Shown here: positions 1 to 7,357 of the stretch, piece by piece
Layout: every line of letters begins with the position of its first letter
How positions within the stretch are numbered: the stretch's first letter is position 1
NCBI RefSeq assembly: GCF_933208495.1
Contig: NZ_CAKOET010000006.1
Location: 1 to 64,000 of the forward strand
Direction of reading: 5' to 3'
From: Convivina praedatoris
GTDB lineage: Bacteria; Bacillota; Bacilli; Lactobacillales; Lactobacillaceae
Length of the DNA: 64,000 bases
Notes under the pieces: model-generated
The model's database searches: none
What the model saw: the letters and a program-made list of their open reading frames with translations, nothing else
What the model was told of the DNA's origin: nothing
Translations under genes and position numbers: made by a program

Positions 1-510
1 ATCGAACGCTTGTTCGTATATCTGTTCAATGCTGGAATAACGCTCTCCTTTTGCTAACTTGTATGTAGCAAATTCTTCACGGGTTAAGCTATCACCATGC
101 CAAACAATACCGTCAATATTTCTAATAGCTAGATTAAACAATAGGAAAGGAATGGCACGGTCTGAAAATTCTTCACAGTAATAATAAGCGGCTGGATTGT
201 CACACCAGCGCTTAATCGTTAGACCACCAGTACCAGCGCAAATATCTGCATTACTTGTAGTTGTACCTAATAGAGCATTAGCAACCGTTGCAACCCCATC
301 AGGTGTGTAGTCTTGCTTCTTGCCTTTACGGTCGGCCTGCTCCATCTGAAAGAACTCCGTAAACCAATCAAACGATAAGTCGGACTGCTCAGCTAAAAAA
401 GAATCAAATAGCTTAGTCCGCTGATCACTATCCAACATGATTTTTTCTAGCTTAATCGGAGCTTGATAGCTTTCTTTTACGTCAATCAATTTTAGAAAAT
501 CTAATGCCAT
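1..510 (-). CDS. N-6 DNA methylase, phage-borne, 3' part cut by window edge
   Basis: The first 170 residues are visible; the C-terminus lies left of the window. The start at 510 has a strong GAGGGGG ribosome site. Residues 67-101 carry YTPDGVA followed by DICAGTGGLTIKRW, which is the SAM-binding motif I of the HsdM-like N6_Mtase family (DxxxGxGG type). The family transfers methyl from SAM to adenine N6. Downstream motif IV (NPPY/DPPY) is not in the window, so catalytic competence cannot be judged. It is the most distal visible gene of the leftward early operon. Phage methylases of this kind usually protect phage DNA from host restriction; that role here is inferred. Confidence 0.8.
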   Translation of the reverse strand, partial: MALDFLKLIDVKESYQAPIKLEKIMLDSDQRTKLFDSFLAEQSDLSFDWFTEFFQMEQADRKGKKQDYTPDGVATVANALLGTTTSNADICAGTGGLTIKRWCDNPAAYYYCEEFSDRAIPFLLFNLAIRNIDGIVWHGDSLTREEFATYKLAKGERYSSIEQIYEQAFD

Positions 511-607
511 GTCGCCCCCTCTAATAAACTCCTTATGTACGCCCCGAAGGACGTCAACATTATTGATGATACATAGGCCTTTTAACGTGTTTCCCCAGCA
601 CGTATGT
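511..607 (-). ncRNA. Structured leader, bipartite copy of the prophage RNA element
   Basis: Read on the minus strand, this gap contains TGCTGGGGAAACACG then TTAAAAGGCC, and 50 nt later TTCGGGGCGTACATAAGG. Both blocks recur on the plus strand at 11,227-11,250 and 11,294-11,311. The first block folds as ACGTG-loop-CACGT. The second folds as ACGTCC-TTCG-GGGCGT with a possible outer CCTATGT/ACATAAGG stem. It ends 20 nt before the methylase start, so it would be in that gene's 5' untranslated RNA. No known RNA family is recognised. Confidence 0.55.
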
Positions 608-883
608 TTACACTTCTCTTAACGTATTTGGGTCGAGCTTAACCAAGTTACTAATCTTAACGTTAAATTTATCTTCTACTTTTGCTTGAATTAACTCATC
701 TTCTGTTAAGGCAACTAATAACCACGGCTCTTCATCTGTATAGTCTGTAAATCCGTCAACAAATCCTAATTTATTTAAGTCTTTAGCATCTTCATCACGC
801 TTCCACATCGTCAAATAAAGGTGCTTACTTGGCTCATACCAGCAATATTTATTTTTGTTTTTGTTTAAAAATTTATTAACCAT
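608..883 (-). CDS. Hypothetical phage protein, 91 aa
   Basis: Not recognised. The product is 91 aa, lysine-rich at the N-terminus and acidic in the middle (residues 30-70, with a DGFTDYTDEEPW stretch), with no membrane segment. The start at 883 is preceded by GGAG eight bases upstream. It lies between two noncoding stretches (511-607 and 884-1,023) that both contain the GGGGCGTACATA motif, so it may be a cargo gene inserted between copies of that element. Soluble and probably small-domain; function unknown. Confidence 0.6.
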   Translation of the reverse strand: MVNKFLNKNKNKYCWYEPSKHLYLTMWKRDEDAKDLNKLGFVDGFTDYTDEEPWLLVALTEDELIQAKVEDKFNVKISNLVKLDPNTLREV

Positions 884-1023
884 AATTTAGACTCCATATG
901 TACGCCCCTCCCGTCGTTAGAAGGGCGTGTAACTGATTAGTAAGCACACTTAGAAAAATTACCATTCCACCGGTCATTTCTAGTTAGCTTGATGGGTCTT
1001 ACATCTCTAGGAATGCCCGTGTA
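884..1023 (-). ncRNA. Noncoding copy of the prophage stem-loop element
   Basis: On the minus strand this 140-nt gap starts with GGGCATTCCTAGAGATGTAA followed by GACCC, a miniature version of the GGCATT-[stem-loop]-ATGTAAGTCC unit repeated four times at 10,913-11,216. It ends with a hairpin ACGCCC/GGGCGT running into GGGGCGTACATATGGAG, where the last bases supply the ribosome site of the gene starting at 883. Nothing here looks coding. Confidence 0.5.
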
Positions 1024-1431
1024 TTAATTTTCAAGTAACTCTGGATTCTCGTGAATGTTGCCAATGACTTCAAATTGCATTTGGTCATATTCTGAAAATG
1101 CTAATGTAGGATAATCAAATCCACTTTCATAAAATCCTTTAATATTGAAGCAATACTTTTCATATACAACAATTCCTAATTTTGGAACTCCAATAAGGAT
1201 GTCAAACTTAACAATATCTCCCTCATAAATTTCTTTACCATTCTTATCTACTAGTCCGATATATTGTTCCAATAGGCGTTTTTTACCTTTAAACGAGTTT
1301 TCTTCGTGAGCGAATCTGAATCCAACCATATCGTCATAATCCTCTCGAACGCCATAACTCATACCAGGAATTTCTCCACCATAAAATTCTGCACGGGTTT
1401 CGTCCCATTCCCTAAACTTAATTTCTCTCAT
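1024..1431 (-). CDS. YopX family phage protein
   Basis: 135 aa with the hallmarks of the YopX family: N-terminal MREIKFREWDE, central IGLVDKNGKEIYEGDIVKF (about residues 58-76) and C-terminal FEVIGNIHENPELL. YopX proteins are common in early regions of Firmicutes phages (named after SPbeta YopX) and have a small beta fold whose biochemical role is unknown. The start at 1,431 has TAGGAAA upstream. The gene is nine bases downstream of the preceding membrane-protein gene, consistent with one operon. Confidence 0.88.
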   Translation of the reverse strand: MREIKFREWDETRAEFYGGEIPGMSYGVREDYDDMVGFRFAHEENSFKGKKRLLEQYIGLVDKNGKEIYEGDIVKFDILIGVPKLGIVVYEKYCFNIKGFYESGFDYPTLAFSEYDQMQFEVIGNIHENPELLEN

Positions 1432-1439
1432 ATGATTTC

Positions 1440-1889
1440 CTACCTATCTGTGACAATAACTGAGTCATTATCACCAATGTAAATCGAAATCTTCTTACCT
1501 GTTTGATTGTCGACTAGGTTTAATCCGTGACCGCTACGATCGAAGCTAAACTTACCTGTATAGTTGTAAATTTCTTTACCCTGGTAATCTAATACTTTAA
1601 TATTTCGAACTTGCTTGTCGCTGTCATATTCAATCTTCATGGCCTTTATGTCCTTAACGTATGAAGATGAATGTGTGTAATTATGATAAGCCGACATTCC
1701 AGCTAGAATACCAATCACAACTAACATCACAATTCCGGATATAGTAGCATTAACAAGTGGCTTATCACTAAATACATCTTTAATTAGTAACTTTGAAATA
1801 GCGTAGAAAACCAATGCTGTAATAGGTACTAACGCCCACAATCCTAACCAAATCCAAAGTGATAGCGGTGTTGGGTTTATATAAAACAT
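1440..1889 (-). CDS. Phage membrane protein with extracytoplasmic C-terminal domain, 149 aa
   Basis: Not assigned to a family. Two hydrophobic helices (about residues 9-33 and 48-67) are followed by a polar 80-residue domain with repeated short beta-like stretches (YDSDKQVRNIKVLDYQGKEIY). Topology suggests both termini lie on the same side of the membrane, probably with the polar domain outside. The start at 1,889 has GAAGGAG. A membrane protein in an early phage operon could be an exclusion or host-takeover factor, but nothing in the sequence proves this. Confidence 0.65.
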   Translation of the reverse strand: MFYINPTPLSLWIWLGLWALVPITALVFYAISKLLIKDVFSDKPLVNATISGIVMLVVIGILAGMSAYHNYTHSSSYVKDIKAMKIEYDSDKQVRNIKVLDYQGKEIYNYTGKFSFDRSGHGLNLVDNQTGKKISIYIGDNDSVIVTDR

Positions 1890-1913
1890 ATTTATTTCTC
1901 CTTCTCAATTTGC

Positions 1914-2300
1914 TTATACTGCGATAACTTCTAACCTAGCCACACCATCAGTTTTATAAAAATCGTGATGTAGCCCTCTAACGTGTACCATGTTGTCATT
2001 CACCAGAAACTTACGACCTTGTACGCTTGCATTCTGCATTCCGTCTAATATAAATTTTTGCGTAAAAGCCCAATTATCTGAGTCAATCCGTTTGTCAGTC
2101 AGATACCAGTTAAACTGCACCACGCACGGCCAGTCGAATGCCACACCGTCCACCATCGCTTGCATGACAACCGCCCGACAATAATTAGTGGCCGTTTTCT
2201 TCGCTTTGGAAGCGATATAACGATTCGCACGCTCCATCGAGATGTATTTATTCAACGTGTAAGGTCGCAATATATCTGGATCAAACACCAACTTATTCAT
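1914..2300 (-). CDS. rusA: RusA-family Holliday junction resolvase
   Basis: The product resolves four-way DNA junctions during phage replication and recombination. With the start at 2,300 it is 128 aa, close to the family length (about 120). The acidic catalytic signature is visible as KRIDSDNWAFTQKFILDGMQ followed by VNDNMV, where RusA proteins place Mg-binding aspartates. The preceding basic helix (RYIASKAKK) also fits. I chose the ATG overlapping the stop of the upstream gene by 8 nt; a longer form from 2,405 would overlap that gene by 113 nt and is unlikely. Confidence 0.85.
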   Translation of the reverse strand: MNKLVFDPDILRPYTLNKYISMERANRYIASKAKKTATNYCRAVVMQAMVDGVAFDWPCVVQFNWYLTDKRIDSDNWAFTQKFILDGMQNASVQGRKFLVNDNMVHVRGLHHDFYKTDGVARLEVIAV

Positions 2301-2667
2301 ACCGTTGCTTAATTTCTCTTTTGACATATTCAATTGCGATGTCAATATAACTCCACATTCCGGTCTGTTTAGCTCTAACCATACACTCAATCGCCATTCG
2401 TGCATTCAATCCGATATCGAATTCATCTTGTAAATATTCAAAGTCAACTAGCCGGCGAAATCTTTGACCTAGTTCATTTTCAGTTAGGATGTGTCTTAAA
2501 TAAACTAGAGCCTTTTCTAAGTCTTGCTTCCCTCCTTTATTTCTATGACGAATCAAGTATTTAACAACATTTCCCTGGTAATAATTCAGTTCCCATTCAT
2601 CGATAATATCGAATACTTCTGTGCCATTCTTACCGACGTAACGCTGTGGGCGTACTAACTCTTCCAT
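2293..2667 (-). CDS. DUF3310 domain protein
   Basis: 124 aa. Residues 14-60 give the DUF3310 pattern: EVFDIIDEWELNYYQGN, then VVKYLIRHRNKGGKQDLEKA. This domain is frequent in phage early genes and is related to T7 gene 1.7, described as a nucleotide kinase; whether this protein has that activity is unknown. The start at 2,667 has GGGAGAG. The C-terminal 50 residues, ending EYVKREIKQRYE, are helical and unlike the domain core. The stop overlaps the start of rusA, indicating coupled translation. Confidence 0.82.
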   Translation of the reverse strand: MEELVRPQRYVGKNGTEVFDIIDEWELNYYQGNVVKYLIRHRNKGGKQDLEKALVYLRHILTENELGQRFRRLVDFEYLQDEFDIGLNARMAIECMVRAKQTGMWSYIDIAIEYVKREIKQRYE

Positions 2668-2670
2668 GCA

Positions 2671-2877
2671 CTACTCTCCCTCATCCAGCTCAATCATTTG
2701 TAGACGATTTGTTCCATGACTAATTCTTTTCTCGTAAGTTTTAGTTGCCATATATTGCAAATAATTAGGTTTCTTGCCTGTCTTCCTAGCAATTTCAGTA
2801 ATCGTGCCATCACAGATATACTCGTCACCCTTATACAGTGCGTATATCCTGTCCATCTTTCTAACAGCGACTGTCAT
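2671..2877 (-). CDS. Small phage protein with EIARKTGK helix, 68 aa
   Basis: A 68-aa protein resembling a family common in lactic phage early regions: an N-terminal YALYKGDEYICDGT strand region followed by TEIARKTGKKPNYLQYM. It looks like a single helix-turn-helix-like unit and may bind DNA, but the function is not established. The ATG overlaps the upstream stop (ATGA) and has TAGGAG nine bases before it, so I keep the full-length start rather than the internal Met8. Confidence 0.6.
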   Translation of the reverse strand: MTVAVRKMDRIYALYKGDEYICDGTITEIARKTGKKPNYLQYMATKTYEKRISHGTNRLQMIELDEGE

Positions 2878-3587
2878 ACATAACTCCTATCATCATTCCC
2901 ACCGACCGTGTTAAGTCGGTATAATTGCGCTATTTCAGCGTTTACTCTAATACCTGATAAATGGTACTTAGCCATTAAGTTTGCTTCGTCATAATGCCAA
3001 GCATCGTGATGGACACGACATAACGCCTCAACTCTGCGCCCCATGTGATTCACCTTGTTGCGGTTGTTACCCTGTCCGATACGTGAACCTTCCAAATGAT
3101 GGAGGTCGGCCTTCTTACCGCAGATAACACAAGATTTATTCATCAAGCAGGCGTATTCCCACTTGCTGACTTCTTCGGGTGCCAACTCTTGGATTGGCAG
3201 GAAACTTAAACCAACATTGTGGTCCAAGCAGAATTGCAACAGCATACTGATAAATTCGTTAGCCTGACTTTTCACACCCTTGCGGTCGCTTAGGCTGAAA
3301 TCTTCCACGCCATAATATCTGGCATACATCGCTTTGAAATTGTCGTAAATCAGGTTAGGATAACTCGCCCAATAACCACCAATTTCACTCTTGGCAATGT
3401 CACCGATAATCGCCCAAGCAAAGTTACGCTGTTGTGAATTCACATGGCGCTTGTCGTCAATGTATATCCCAACTTGATGTGTATGCTGTGGGTCGTATTT
3501 GTCCAGCTTGTACAGCTCGCTATCGTCGTTTAATTCAATCGTTAAAACTGAACCTCGACGGCTAAGCACCTTTCCGGTTAGTTCCAT
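2874..3587 (-). CDS. Putative HNH nuclease of phage replication region (HNHc_6 type)
   Basis: 237 aa. The C-terminal third contains a zinc-type HNH motif: CVICGKKADLHH, then N..NKVNHMGRR, then ALCRVHHDAWH. The N-terminal half (beta-rich, then RNFAWAIIGDIAKSEIGGYW) matches the phage-specific HNHc_6 family found beside replication genes in lactic phages. The likely role is nicking or cleaving DNA during replication or recombination; target unknown. The start at 3,587 (METGKV-like MELTGKVLS) is chosen because GGAG lies at proper distance; the longer form lacks a site. Confidence 0.78.
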   Translation of the reverse strand: MELTGKVLSRRGSVLTIELNDDSELYKLDKYDPQHTHQVGIYIDDKRHVNSQQRNFAWAIIGDIAKSEIGGYWASYPNLIYDNFKAMYARYYGVEDFSLSDRKGVKSQANEFISMLLQFCLDHNVGLSFLPIQELAPEEVSKWEYACLMNKSCVICGKKADLHHLEGSRIGQGNNRNKVNHMGRRVEALCRVHHDAWHYDEANLMAKYHLSGIRVNAEIAQLYRLNTVGGNDDRSYV

Positions 3588-4029
3588 ATCCAGACTCCAA
3601 AGCAACTAAGGCTTCGTACAATTTCCAAAAGTATTCCTTGCTTGGCACCTTCTTGTCATTCTCATAGCAATATATTGACGAATAAGAGATACCGGTCATC
3701 TTGGCAAGTTGCTTCAACGTCATGTGGTGGCACTTACGAATGGTCTTAAGCGTTATGCCAAATCCGTTGTTAATCATGTCATCGACTGACAAATCTTTGT
3801 TTTTCCTAAAATTACCGTTGATAACATCCACTTCTGGAATCTTCAAAAGCTCAATAAACTCATCTACGAAGTAAGTCTTAACCTCGCCTGTATCTTCAAA
3901 AATTTCATACGTCAGATACTTCAAATCATGACCATAGCGGCGATTAAACTCGCTAATTACTTGGTCACGTGTCCATCCAATGCGCTCACGATATTTTTTT
4001 AAATCAATGTTAGTGATTTCTTCCTGCAT
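3562..4029 (-). CDS. XRE-type helix-turn-helix protein
   Basis: 155 aa. Residues about 92-147 form a standard HTH_3 domain (GITLKTIRKCHHMTLKQLAK, then MTGISYSSIYCYENDKKVPS). The N-terminal 80 residues repeat a degenerate HTH-like pattern (LKKYRERIGWTRDQVISEF), so the protein may be a tandem HTH. Its end overlaps the HNH gene start by 26 nt. It is likely a DNA-binding regulator or replication accessory of the phage; no operator can be proposed from sequence alone. Confidence 0.75.
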   Translation of the reverse strand: MQEEITNIDLKKYRERIGWTRDQVISEFNRRYGHDLKYLTYEIFEDTGEVKTYFVDEFIELLKIPEVDVINGNFRKNKDLSVDDMINNGFGITLKTIRKCHHMTLKQLAKMTGISYSSIYCYENDKKVPSKEYFWKLYEALVALESGYGTNRKGA

Positions 4030-4040
4030 GTTATGGCCTC

Positions 4041-4904
4041 CTATCCCTTGGTTTTAATGCCTCTCAAATCATCCAATGCGGCTTGAAAGTCGTCACTAGG
4101 TTGCTGATTATCACCGCCGGTCACCATCTCAGGCTCTTGTACTTGTCGACGACCAAAGTTATTCGACTGTACCTTTGGCTTTTTCTTCGGTCGTTGACCA
4201 TTTACAAACCCAAGTTCGTTAGCCGTATCGGAATACTGGTCAAATTTCTTAACTAGTCCGCTAGACGTCAACATACTTGGATCGCTCCATGTATCAAACA
4301 CCCAATGCAACACGTCTGAAAACTCCTGGTACTTAACACCGTTCATGACTAACTTGCTGAAAGTCCCTTTATTTTTAACTTGTCGTCTAGTTGCTTTGTT
4401 AAATCCATCTAGCATTTTCTCCGCTAGGAATGGATCGAATAATTGCTCATCACTCTCATCCCCCTGTGAGGGGGTAGGGGGTGTATTATTAATTGATTTA
4501 TTAGATGATTTATTAAGTGATATATTATCTGCCCCGATTTCGGGGGTAGGTACTCCCGATTTTAGGGGTAGGGTACCCTCATTTTTGGGGGTAGGTACTC
4601 CCGTAGATTTCCCTTCATCAGGTTCAACAATGTACAGATAACGTTTACTAATTTCTTTGCTGTTTTCCTTGTATACCACTTTGCTTTTTAGTAACCCTTT
4701 TGTGTACAAATCACTCAAAGCATTTTGTACCGTTTTGATACTTTTATGATATTTTTCAGCAAGGCGTTTATTACTTGGAAAAGCCGTGCCTGTTGTATTT
4801 TCCAACGTATAGACAAATCCCAGTAACCTAACTTGAAAATCATTAATATTGTCTATCTCATCAACCCAAGCAGGTATTTGAGTGAAATATTTAAGATCTG
4901 ACAT
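4041..4904 (-). CDS. Phage replication initiator / replisome organizer with winged helix
   Basis: 287 aa. Residues 1-95 form a winged-helix DNA-binding domain (QVRLLGFVYTLENTTG, KRLAEKYHKSIKTVQNALS), typical of phage replication initiators in lactic phages. A low-complexity linker follows (residues 100-150, with GVPTP twice and Ser/Asn runs), then a C-terminal helical domain that may contact DnaC or DnaB. The linker is coded by the repeats at 4,469-4,603, suggesting the origin lies inside the gene as for lambda O and many Siphoviruses. The role is inferred from architecture and neighbours (recT, HNH, rusA). Confidence 0.78.
   Translation of the reverse strand: MSDLKYFTQIPAWVDEIDNINDFQVRLLGFVYTLENTTGTAFPSNKRLAEKYHKSIKTVQNALSDLYTKGLLKSKVVYKENSKEISKRYLYIVEPDEGKSTGVPTPKNEGTLPLKSGVPTPEIGADNISLNKSSNKSINNTPPTPSQGDESDEQLFDPFLAEKMLDGFNKATRRQVKNKGTFSKLVMNGVKYQEFSDVLHWVFDTWSDPSMLTSSGLVKKFDQYSDTANELGFVNGQRPKKKPKVQSNNFGRRQVQEPEMVTGGDNQQPSDDFQAALDDLRGIKTKG
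4469..4603. repeat. Probable phage replication origin: iterons plus AT-rich repeats
   Basis: Two exact 17-nt copies of GGGGGTAGGTACTCCCG lie at 4,542-4,558 and 4,587-4,603. Related GGGGTAGGGTACCCTC is at 4,565-4,580, and GGGGGTAGGGGG is near 4,470-4,481. Beside them are three 10-nt AT-rich repeats at exact 12-nt spacing: TGATTTATTA (4,494), TGATTTATTA (4,506) and TGATATATTA (4,518). Binding iterons next to an AT-rich tandem array inside an initiator gene is the classical origin layout. Confidence 0.75.
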
Positions 4905-4919
4905 TATTGCTCCAAACTA

Positions 4920-5582
4920 CTAATTATTCAGTGCTTCGGCAATTGGTTTTAACATCTCTTTGATGTCTTTTCCACCATATAAACCGTCGTCGTCAATGCT
5001 GTCCCATAGCTTACCGAACTTGTATTTAATTGCTTTCTCAAATACTTCTTTCTCAGTTAGCTTAGGTGGTTGATTCATGCGTAATCGTCGTAGCTCAGCC
5101 TCTTTTACGATTTCATTTTCAATCGCATGCTTAAGCTTTCCGGTTGCCGTAAATGATCCAATCTTACGCCATTTAGTAATAGTTAACTTGTGGTCATCAT
5201 CAAGCTTTCGAGTCTCATTTTGTTTTTGTACAAATCCCTCAAGAGTTGGCAGCCATTCAGATAACTTACTATTCTGAAATTCAGTAAGTTGTTCACCAGC
5301 ATCCTCAAAGATTGATTCCATTGTGTCGAGCGCTGCAAATGATTGGCTGTTTTCTTCTTTCCAACGCTTAACTAGTTCTTTTTCTTCTGCTTTAGCAACT
5401 GACTTACCTTGCTTAATAAATCTATTCAAATCAGCACGCTTACCGCGCATTTCGGCAGCACGTTTTTCATCAGTAACTGGGGTAGACCAATCGAAAGATT
5501 GAATACTTGCAAGTGCATCATAAGTTCCAGTTAATTCACCATCTCGAACTTCAATAATTGGTTTCACTTCTGTAACCGTCAT
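4920..5582 (-). CDS. DUF1351 domain protein of the recombination module
   Basis: 220 aa, predicted largely alpha-helical and highly charged. The pattern KRAAEMRGKRADLNRFIKQG (residues 40-60) and the later coiled-coil stretch match DUF1351, a family encoded next to recT/bet-like annealing proteins in Firmicutes phages. It is thought to act in phage recombination, possibly as a nuclease accessory, but no catalytic residues are known to me. Its start overlaps the recT stop as ATGA, so the two are translationally coupled. Confidence 0.8.
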   Translation of the reverse strand: MTVTEVKPIIEVRDGELTGTYDALASIQSFDWSTPVTDEKRAAEMRGKRADLNRFIKQGKSVAKAEEKELVKRWKEENSQSFAALDTMESIFEDAGEQLTEFQNSKLSEWLPTLEGFVQKQNETRKLDDDHKLTITKWRKIGSFTATGKLKHAIENEIVKEAELRRLRMNQPPKLTEKEVFEKAIKYKFGKLWDSIDDDGLYGGKDIKEMLKPIAEALNN

Positions 5583-6376
5583 TTACTTAAATCCCCCAAT
5601 TCATCAAATAATTGTCCGTCCGTCGGCTCTTTTTTATTGTTGTCAGTGAACGGATTGTCACTAGTTCCATTTGTAAACTGCTTATCGTTGCCTTGTTCAC
5701 TTGACCCAATAAAAACATCATTCGGTGTGACATCTAACGTTTGATTGATTTCGCTCTGGGTGTCTTCACTCATAGCGCGTTGCATTTCAGAAGACTTAGG
5801 TGCGTATTGAATCAATGATTTAAGCACGGTCTTTTTCGCCATGGAATCAAAATCAGTCTTCCAGGGACCGTTCTTTGATTTTGAAAACTTATTACGATGG
5901 GCCTCAATTTTTTCAATTGTCCAGTAGTCTGACTTTCTAAATCCATTGATTAATGTGAAGAAAGCATAGTATCCAACTACTTTCCCAGACTCTTCTCCAT
6001 CAGTTACCAGTTCTTGAGAATACTTATCCCACTTTGGGTTTTCACCTTCATAAACGGCTACTGATCCAAATGATTTCATTTGGCCACTGCGCATTGCTAA
6101 CTGCAGTAAACCTTTATAGCCGAGCTGAAACTGTGCATTTCCTTTAAAAGGAACTAGATAAGCCTCTCCAACTGTTGGTAACAGTGAAAGTCCCAGAGCG
6201 CTGGCTTTGGTAGCTTCTGTAATAACAGAATTCAAACTAGCATCTTCAAGAGCTGGATTATTAAGAATTGTAATTGCAACTTCACCAGCAAATGATTCAG
6301 CAGCTTTACCAGCCGTTGCTTTAAATTGTTCTATCACATCCGGAGTCTTGAGTTTCCTTACTAAGTTATTAGCCAT
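5579..6376 (-). CDS. recT: RecT-family single-strand annealing protein
   Basis: 265 aa. The conserved core is clear: EVAITILNNPAL, TKASALGLSLLPTVGEAYLV (about residues 55-80), then QFQLGYKGLLQLAMRSG and SMAKKTVLKSLIQYAPKS. RecT binds single-stranded DNA and anneals complementary strands for phage recombination and circularisation. The C-terminal tail after residue 215 is Asn/Asp-rich and disordered, as usual. The start at 6,376 has TGGGAGGA and overlaps the previous stop (TAATG). No exonuclease partner (RecE/YqaJ) is visible in the window. Confidence 0.92.
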   Translation of the reverse strand: MANNLVRKLKTPDVIEQFKATAGKAAESFAGEVAITILNNPALEDASLNSVITEATKASALGLSLLPTVGEAYLVPFKGNAQFQLGYKGLLQLAMRSGQMKSFGSVAVYEGENPKWDKYSQELVTDGEESGKVVGYYAFFTLINGFRKSDYWTIEKIEAHRNKFSKSKNGPWKTDFDSMAKKTVLKSLIQYAPKSSEMQRAMSEDTQSEINQTLDVTPNDVFIGSSEQGNDKQFTNGTSDNPFTDNNKKEPTDGQLFDELGDLSK

Positions 6377-6699
6377 TAGCGTTCCTCCCATTCCAAATCC
6401 GTTAAGATGTCATCTCCGTCAACATCGTGTGCAAAGATACCAACATTGATATAGCCGTCGTGAACTTGCTTGATATAGTCTCCTAGCGATGAACCAACCA
6501 CGATCGTTTGACCGTCTTCTTCTGTTAATTCGTAGACAGTGTCATAATCATTTTCTAGGTCTTCCATCGTCATGTAACAGAACCCACCCAGTTGATTAGG
6601 CTCTGAACGCCAAGCCCGCACAACTTTCTGTTTAGGAAGATTTAAAGGCATATACCCCTCGCCATACATCGGCTGTTCTAAAATGTTACTAATAGCCAT
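6376..6699 (-). CDS. Hypothetical phage protein, 107 aa
   Basis: Not recognised. Acidic (C-terminal DVDGDDILTDLEWEER), no membrane helix, about 107 aa from the ATG at 6,699, preceded by AAAGGGG. The longer reading from 6,714 is rejected because its ATG has no ribosome site. It is the gene immediately before recT and may form part of the recombination block. Its leader carries a perfect inverted repeat GGTATAAATT/AATTTATACC (6,729-6,761). Confidence 0.65.
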   Translation of the reverse strand: MAISNILEQPMYGEGYMPLNLPKQKVVRAWRSEPNQLGGFCYMTMEDLENDYDTVYELTEEDGQTIVVGSSLGDYIKQVHDGYINVGIFAHDVDGDDILTDLEWEER

Positions 6700-6728
6700 A
6701 TTTACCCCTTTCATGTGTTACAATTAGA

Positions 6729-6796
6729 GGTATAAATTTCTTTGCACGGACAATTTATACCCTGCGCTTAGCCGTTATTGGTTAGGCGCTTTTTTG
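6729..6796 (+). terminator. Two tandem hairpins, the second with a T-run
   Basis: The first hairpin pairs GGTATAAATT (6,729-6,738) with AATTTATACC (6,752-6,761). The second pairs GCGCTTAGCC (6,764-6,773) with GGTTAGGCGC (6,780-6,789) through two G-T pairs and is followed by TTTTTT on the plus strand. As a plus-strand terminator it would stop antisense transcription entering the early operon. On the minus strand it lies between the 53-aa and 107-aa genes. Confidence 0.45.
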
Positions 6797-6943
6797 TTGC
6801 TCTTCATTACGTTCCACGTCTCGCTTGATTTCATCATCAGTTGGGTTGTCATCGACCATAAATGCCATAATCATTAAACCGATCGCTGCGACAACAATCA
6901 CCGAGATAATGAAGTCATTCAGCCACAAATTTAAAGCTCCCAT
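6782..6943 (-). CDS. Small phage membrane protein, 53 aa
   Basis: A short gene with GGAAAGG upstream of the ATG at 6,943. The product has one hydrophobic helix (about residues 11-29, IISVIVVAAIGLMIMAFMV) followed by an acidic, then basic tail (DDNPTDDEIKRDVERNEEQ). It overlaps the preceding 43-aa gene by 13 nt, indicating coupled translation. Two consecutive one-helix proteins in an early operon is a pattern seen in phages, but the roles are unknown; a holin is unlikely here given the distance from lysis genes. Confidence 0.6.
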   Translation of the reverse strand: MGALNLWLNDFIISVIVVAAIGLMIMAFMVDDNPTDDEIKRDVERNEEQQKSA

Positions 6944-7062
6944 CGGTCTACCTTTCCATTAAGCAAATTAGTTAACTGTTCTACTCTATCGTTTAGGCTA
7001 ATTAACATTAAGAAGCTGACGAACAGCAATATTGTGCTAAAAACTAATAAAACCCATTCCAT
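6931..7062 (-). CDS. Small phage membrane protein, 43 aa
   Basis: Starts at 7,062 with a near-perfect GGAGGT seven bases upstream. The sequence begins MEWVLLVFSTILLFVSFLML, a single transmembrane helix, followed by a short polar tail DRVEQLTNLLNGKVDRW. It sits between the 68-aa putative DNA-binding gene and the 53-aa membrane gene. Good ribosome site and coupling to both neighbours support that it is real. Function unknown. Confidence 0.6.
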   Translation of the reverse strand: MEWVLLVFSTILLFVSFLMLISLNDRVEQLTNLLNGKVDRWEL

Positions 7063-7072
7063 GTTTTACCTC

Positions 7073-7279
7073 CTACATCGGCCTCTTATAGGTCGTCTTT
7101 GCTTTAATAAAGGCCAACATTTCCGACTCTGGATAAACTGGCCTTTTTTGATTGGGATAATAAAATTCAGGACATCCCGGCATGCTGACTAATGATTCAA
7201 CCTTTTCTCGAGATGTCTGCATTTCTTCCATCAAGCCTTGAATGTTAAACATACGGCTTCCATTTGGATCAAAAGCCAT
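7073..7279 (-). CDS. Putative small DNA-binding protein, excisionase-like, 68 aa
   Basis: 68 aa from the ATG at 7,279, which follows GGAGGGG. The sequence FNIQGLMEEMQTSREKVESL then PVYPESEMLAFIKAK has the layout of MerR/AlpA-like winged helix proteins (helix, turn, recognition helix, then a proline-containing wing and helix). Such proteins act as excisionases or early regulators in phages. The call is by fold resemblance only. A 109-aa reading from further upstream would cross the divergent promoter at about 7,300 and is rejected. Confidence 0.5.
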   Translation of the reverse strand: MAFDPNGSRMFNIQGLMEEMQTSREKVESLVSMPGCPEFYYPNQKRPVYPESEMLAFIKAKTTYKRPM

Positions 7280-7357
7280 ATTCCCCTCCTTTCTATATTT
7301 TGCTATCCTTTTGTTACTGGCATTGCCGTGCCTAGTAAATTGAAAGGAGAAAATACC

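Noticed and set aside
1990-2184. 64-aa plus-strand frame inside rusA
   Set aside because: Antisense shadow without ribosome site; rusA has clear family motifs.
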